From contig NZ_RAHW01000008.1 of the NCBI RefSeq assembly GCF_004117875.1, positions 1 through 64,000 of the forward strand: DNA of 64,000 nt. Reading direction: 5' to 3'. The position numbers and the translations under genes were made by a program. Position 1 is the first letter of the stretch. Every line of letters begins with the position of its first letter. Of the stretch, positions 60,888 to 64,000 are shown piece after piece. The notes below the pieces were generated by a model. That model had not been told where the DNA came from. It did no database searches and saw nothing but the letters and a program-made list of their open reading frames with translations. Source of the DNA: Geomonas oryzae (GTDB taxonomy: Bacteria > Desulfobacterota > Desulfuromonadia > Geobacterales > Geobacteraceae).

Positions 60888-62213
60888 ACGTGATGCCATA
60901 CTCACCGCTTCGGGAGTAACGACTTCGGCGTCCGCGCTGGAGGCAAAATCGGCACCAAGAAGGCCCCTGGCTTCGTGTTCAGGCAGTTCCTCGATCCCCT
61001 GCATTTTCCTCTGAATCCGCCTGGTTCTTGTGGCCGCGGTGTCGATGCTTGAGGATGCCTCGTCCAGCTTCTTCCTGGTCTTATCCAGAAGAGTCCCGAA
61101 GGTCATGAACTCGGTCTTGATGGCGCCCAGAAGGCGCCAGACGTCGCTGCTGCGCTTCTCGATGGCCAGCGTCTTGAACCCGAGGCTCAGCGAGGAGAGG
61201 AGGGCTGCGATGGTGGTGGGGCCTGCAACGATCACCTTGTGCTCGCGCAGGATGGCGTCGAAAAGCCCCGGGCGGCTCAACACCTGCGCGTAGCTAGCCT
61301 CGTTGGCGAGGAACATGACGGCGAAGTCGGTGGTCTCCGGCGGAGCGAGGTACTTGTCGCAAATCAGCTTAGCCATCCCCTGCACGGTCCTGTCGAACTG
61401 CCTCGTTGCCTCGCTAACCGCGGCCAGGTTTCCCTGCTCCTGCGCCTCGACCAGGCGGAGGAAATCCTCCTGCGGGAACTTCGCATCGATGGGGAGCCAG
61501 AGCGGCTTATCGTCCTTGCCGGGGAGACGGACGGCGAACTCTACGCGGGCATCGCTGCCCGGCTTGGTGGCCACGTTGGTGCTGTACTGGTCCGGGGTGA
61601 GGATCTGCTCGAGCAGGTTGTGCAGCTGCACCTCGCCAAGCGTGCCGCGCGTCTTGATGTTGGAGAGGACTTTCTTGAGGTCGCCGACGCCGGATGCCAG
61701 CGACTGCATCTCACCCAACCCCTTGTGCACCTGTTCCAACTGCCCGCTCACCTGCTTGAAGGATTCGCCAAGCCGTTTCTCCAGGGTCTCGTGCAGCTTC
61801 TCGTCAACCGTGGCGCGCATCTGCTCGAGCTTCTTCGAGTTGTCCTCCTGTAGCCACTTGAGCCTAAGTTCGACCGTCTCGCGCAGCTTGTCCAGTCGCT
61901 GTTCGTTGCTCGCGGTGAGGGCGCCCAACTGCTGCGTAAAGCCTTCCATCTGCCCTTTTTGCAGCGACGCGATGTCCACCATCCGTTTCTGCACCGCCTC
62001 ACCGAACTGTCGCAAGCTGCCCCCCAGCTCCTCGCGGTTTCGGCGCAGCTCGTCCTGAAGGGTCCGCTCCAGTCGCTCGAGTCCCTTCTCCAGCTGATCG
62101 AAGCGCGCCTCGGAGGAGGTGAGCCGTTTCAGGTGCAGGTAGCAGAGGATCGCCACGGTGAAGGTGGCGGCGAGTAGAAGCAGCAGGATGAGTTGCAGCA
62201 GGTCGGTTCCCAT
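60852..62213 (-). CDS. rmuC: DNA recombination protein RmuC
   Basis: A protein of 453 residues. The N-terminal membrane anchor (LLQLILLLLLAATFTVAILCYL) is followed by a long coiled coil (about 30-180) and the RmuC nuclease-like core with ILTPDQYSTN, WLPIDAKFPQEDF and AVMFLANEASYAQVL. RmuC limits recombination between inverted repeats. The last 12 residues (RPPLCEGGAGGI) are encoded by the inverted-repeat element, so the original C-terminus has been replaced. The core is intact. Confidence 0.9.
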   Translation of the reverse strand: MGTDLLQLILLLLLAATFTVAILCYLHLKRLTSSEARFDQLEKGLERLERTLQDELRRNREELGGSLRQFGEAVQKRMVDIASLQKGQMEGFTQQLGALTASNEQRLDKLRETVELRLKWLQEDNSKKLEQMRATVDEKLHETLEKRLGESFKQVSGQLEQVHKGLGEMQSLASGVGDLKKVLSNIKTRGTLGEVQLHNLLEQILTPDQYSTNVATKPGSDARVEFAVRLPGKDDKPLWLPIDAKFPQEDFLRLVEAQEQGNLAAVSEATRQFDRTVQGMAKLICDKYLAPPETTDFAVMFLANEASYAQVLSRPGLFDAILREHKVIVAGPTTIAALLSSLSLGFKTLAIEKRSSDVWRLLGAIKTEFMTFGTLLDKTRKKLDEASSSIDTAATRTRRIQRKMQGIEELPEHEARGLLGADFASSADAEVVTPEAVSMASRPPLCEGGAGGI

Positions 62214-62215
62214 GG

Positions 62216-63013
62216 CTACTCCGGTAGCGATTTAAGGAAAGAGATCATGGTCTCGTTGAAGAGTTCGGGCTGTTCCATGTTCACCATGTGCCCTGCCTTT
62301 TCGATGACCCTGCTTTGGCAGCCGGCAAGGCCGTGGATCAGCGTCTCGGCGGTTTCTGCCGGGGCGGCCCGGTCTTCCGCGCCTGCGATCACCAGGGCGG
62401 GGTGCTTGAACGTGGGGAGGAGGGCGGTGTAGTCCTTGCGGTCGCGCATGCCGAGCAGACCGCCGGCGAGCCCCTGGGGACGGGTTTCGCGCATCCATGC
62501 GGTGACGCGGGCGATCAGCGCCGGGCTTTCCTGCGAGGTCTCCGCCGCAAACAGCAGTTCAGCGAAGATCTTGATGATCGGGTTGGCGCCGAGCCGTTCC
62601 GCTTCCGCGGCCATGGCCGTCCTCCGCTCGCGTCCCGCTTCGTCGTCCGCGTTGCTGCGGGTTGCGATGAAGCAGGCGGCACGGACCCTTTCCGGGTAGC
62701 GCTCCAGGAGGTTCATGAGGACGTAGCCCCCCATGGACATGCCACCAATGACCGCCTTGTCGATCTTCAAGGCATCCATGAGGGCGATCATGTCGTCGGC
62801 GAGAAGGTCCATGCCGTAGGGGCCGGCTGGTGCGTCGCTTGCTCCGAATCCGCGCAGGTCCGGGGCGATGACACGGTAACCGGCGTCGGCAATGGGCTTC
62901 AGCTGCGGCTGCCACATCTGGCGGTTGAGAGGAAAACCGTGGATGAGCAGGACGGCGGGGCCGGTCCCCATTTCGTCGTAGGCGATGTTTATATCATTAA
63001 CGGTGCAGTTCAT
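62216..63013 (-). CDS. Alpha/beta-fold hydrolase
   Basis: A protein of 265 residues. The oxyanion HGFPLNRQMW, the nucleophile Ser in GGMSMGGYV, Asp in IAGAEDRAAP and His in EKAGHMVNME form a complete triad. It resembles esterases and 3-oxoadipate enol-lactone-type hydrolases; the substrate is unknown. I chose ATG 63013 with AAGGAG upstream; a longer open frame upstream is a shadow of the RecD gene and DNA between. It ends 2 bp before rmuC. Confidence 0.87.
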   Translation of the reverse strand: MNCTVNDINIAYDEMGTGPAVLLIHGFPLNRQMWQPQLKPIADAGYRVIAPDLRGFGASDAPAGPYGMDLLADDMIALMDALKIDKAVIGGMSMGGYVLMNLLERYPERVRAACFIATRSNADDEAGRERRTAMAAEAERLGANPIIKIFAELLFAAETSQESPALIARVTAWMRETRPQGLAGGLLGMRDRKDYTALLPTFKHPALVIAGAEDRAAPAETAETLIHGLAGCQSRVIEKAGHMVNMEQPELFNETMISFLKSLPE

Positions 63014-63081
63014 GGTTGCTCCTTGGCAGTGGATGAAGTTCTCCCGTAGGGCGAGGGAGGGCTTGAGAAGGCATGCGGAGG

Positions 63082-64000
63082 TCAGATGATCGGCCCCCAA
63101 AGGCGTTCGCGCAGACCTGACCGTCGGACAACGCGACGCTCGACGGTGGAGAGGAACAGATCTTCTGTGGCCATAATTTCGGCGGAGCTCTTCGCCCTGG
63201 TGATCGCGGTGTAAAGCAGTTCCCGCGTCAAGACCGGCGTGTCGCGGTCGGGGAGGACAAGCAGGACGCGGTCGAACTCGGAGCCCTGGCTCTTGTGCAC
63301 GGTCATGGCAAAGGCGCACTCGTACTCGGGTAGCCTGAGCGGCAGCACCTTGCGCATCCCTCCTGAGCCGGAGGGGAAGAAGGCGCGCAGCTCGCCGCCG
63401 GTCTCGGCATCGGGAAGGATGAGTCCCACGTCGCCGTTGAAGAGCCCCAGGTTGTAGTCGTTTTTGCTGATCATGACGGGCTGTCCTGCGTACCAGCGCC
63501 CGTGCGGATGGATGAGCCCGGCCTGCGCCAGGCGTTGCCGGACGAGCTGGTTGACGGCCTCGACACCGTACGGCCCGCTACGCATGGCGCACAGGATGCG
63601 GAACCGGCTGAATTTGACGAAGGCTTCTTCGGGGCTTAGCTCGTGCAGGTATTCCGCGTAGCCGTCGGTGATGCGTTTGGCGAGGGCTTCGGCCAAGCCG
63701 CCGGCGGGAGGAAGCGACGCAAGCGAGACCTCGGGCAGGGCCGGATCGAGGCAGGCGGCGAGGGCTGCGGCGGCGTCACCTGCGTTCACCAGCGCGCCGA
63801 TCTTGCCGATGCCGCCAGTCGCGGAGAAACGGTAACTTTTCTTGAGCAGCACGACTGCGTCCCCAAGCGGGCCAAGCCCGGGCTGCTGAGCAACGGCATC
63901 ACCGGCAACTTCCGCGGCGAGCGCTGCAAAATCGGGGGAGAAGCCGTGCACGGCGCCGGTGTCGCACATGTCGCCCAGCACCGCACCGGCCTCGACGGAG
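63082..64000 (-). CDS. recD: Exodeoxyribonuclease V alpha subunit RecD, C-terminal part (continues beyond window)
   Basis: At least 305 residues of the C-terminal helicase half. Seen: SVEAGAVLGDMC at the window edge, LKKSYRFS, AGQPVMISKNDYNLGLFNGD and the last motif MTVHKSQGSEFDRVLLVLP with ELLYTAITRAKSS. RecD is the 5'-3' helicase of RecBCD. The frame is open to the window end, so the start is outside. The recB and recC genes are expected upstream, which cannot be checked here. Confidence 0.87.
   Translation of the reverse strand, partial: SVEAGAVLGDMCDTGAVHGFSPDFAALAAEVAGDAVAQQPGLGPLGDAVVLLKKSYRFSATGGIGKIGALVNAGDAAAALAACLDPALPEVSLASLPPAGGLAEALAKRITDGYAEYLHELSPEEAFVKFSRFRILCAMRSGPYGVEAVNQLVRQRLAQAGLIHPHGRWYAGQPVMISKNDYNLGLFNGDVGLILPDAETGGELRAFFPSGSGGMRKVLPLRLPEYECAFAMTVHKSQGSEFDRVLLVLPDRDTPVLTRELLYTAITRAKSSAEIMATEDLFLSTVERRVVRRSGLRERLWGPII

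Overview
The window is GC-rich DNA from a delta-type anaerobe, most likely a member of the Geobacteraceae (Geobacter, Citrifermentans or Geomonas type). The assignment is an inference from gene content: several sigma-54 enhancer-binding regulators, a tungsten aldehyde ferredoxin oxidoreductase with its own MoaD-like protein, a transcarboxylase operon, a ferredoxin-nitroreductase, a CHRD-domain exported protein and a hybrid kinase. No rRNA, tRNA or CRISPR array was seen.

Layout. 1-150: remnant of an insertion sequence. 152-2200: HxlR regulator divergent from a flavoprotein and a ferredoxin-nitroreductase. 2223-8281: papain-like lipid or peptide hydrolase, a three-part LplT-Aas lysophospholipid repair protein and an amidohydrolase. 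8587-12244: sigma-54 regulator, VapBC pair, diguanylate cyclase, small lipoprotein. 12305-28203: a long amino-acid catabolic block, made of livJHMGF uptake genes, MoaD-like protein, aldehyde ferredoxin oxidoreductase, large NAD-glutamate dehydrogenase, universal stress protein and 2-hydroxyacid dehydrogenase on the minus strand, preceded by a PAS-containing sigma-54 regulator and a divergent 4-aminobutyrate transaminase. 28427-34036: NUDIX hydrolase, bacterioferritin, hybrid histidine kinase, AzlCD exporter.

34140-49404 is a mobile element of about 15.2 kb. It is bounded by a perfect 27-bp direct repeat and inserted in the 3' end of a sigma-54 regulator gene, whose last codons it restores. 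It carries a tyrosine integrase next to one end, a MobF relaxase (split in two frames) with a ribbon-helix-helix accessory gene, a Fic protein and an AlpA-like excisionase or regulator. No type IV secretion genes are present, so it looks like an integrative mobilizable element. Between relaxase and integrase lies an AT-rich stretch (about 41694-47915) in which all genes point the same way and are separated by imperfect palindromes with AAC...GTT core sites. I read these as integron attC sites with no integron integrase, that is a CALIN. The cassette proteins include two with HEPN-like RNxxxH motifs, a trypsin-like peptidase, a DUF2971 protein, a membrane/SH3 protein and a decayed TRADD-N-associated membrane protein, a cargo that suggests defence or conflict functions.

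49376-64000: the host sigma-54 regulator, a 614-residue unknown protein, a metallo-beta-lactamase-fold hydrolase, a glycosyltransferase, the transcarboxylase operon (5S, 12S, a small subunit, biotin carrier), a CHRD protein, RmuC with a C-terminus rewritten by an inverted-repeat element, an alpha/beta hydrolase and the C-terminal part of RecD.
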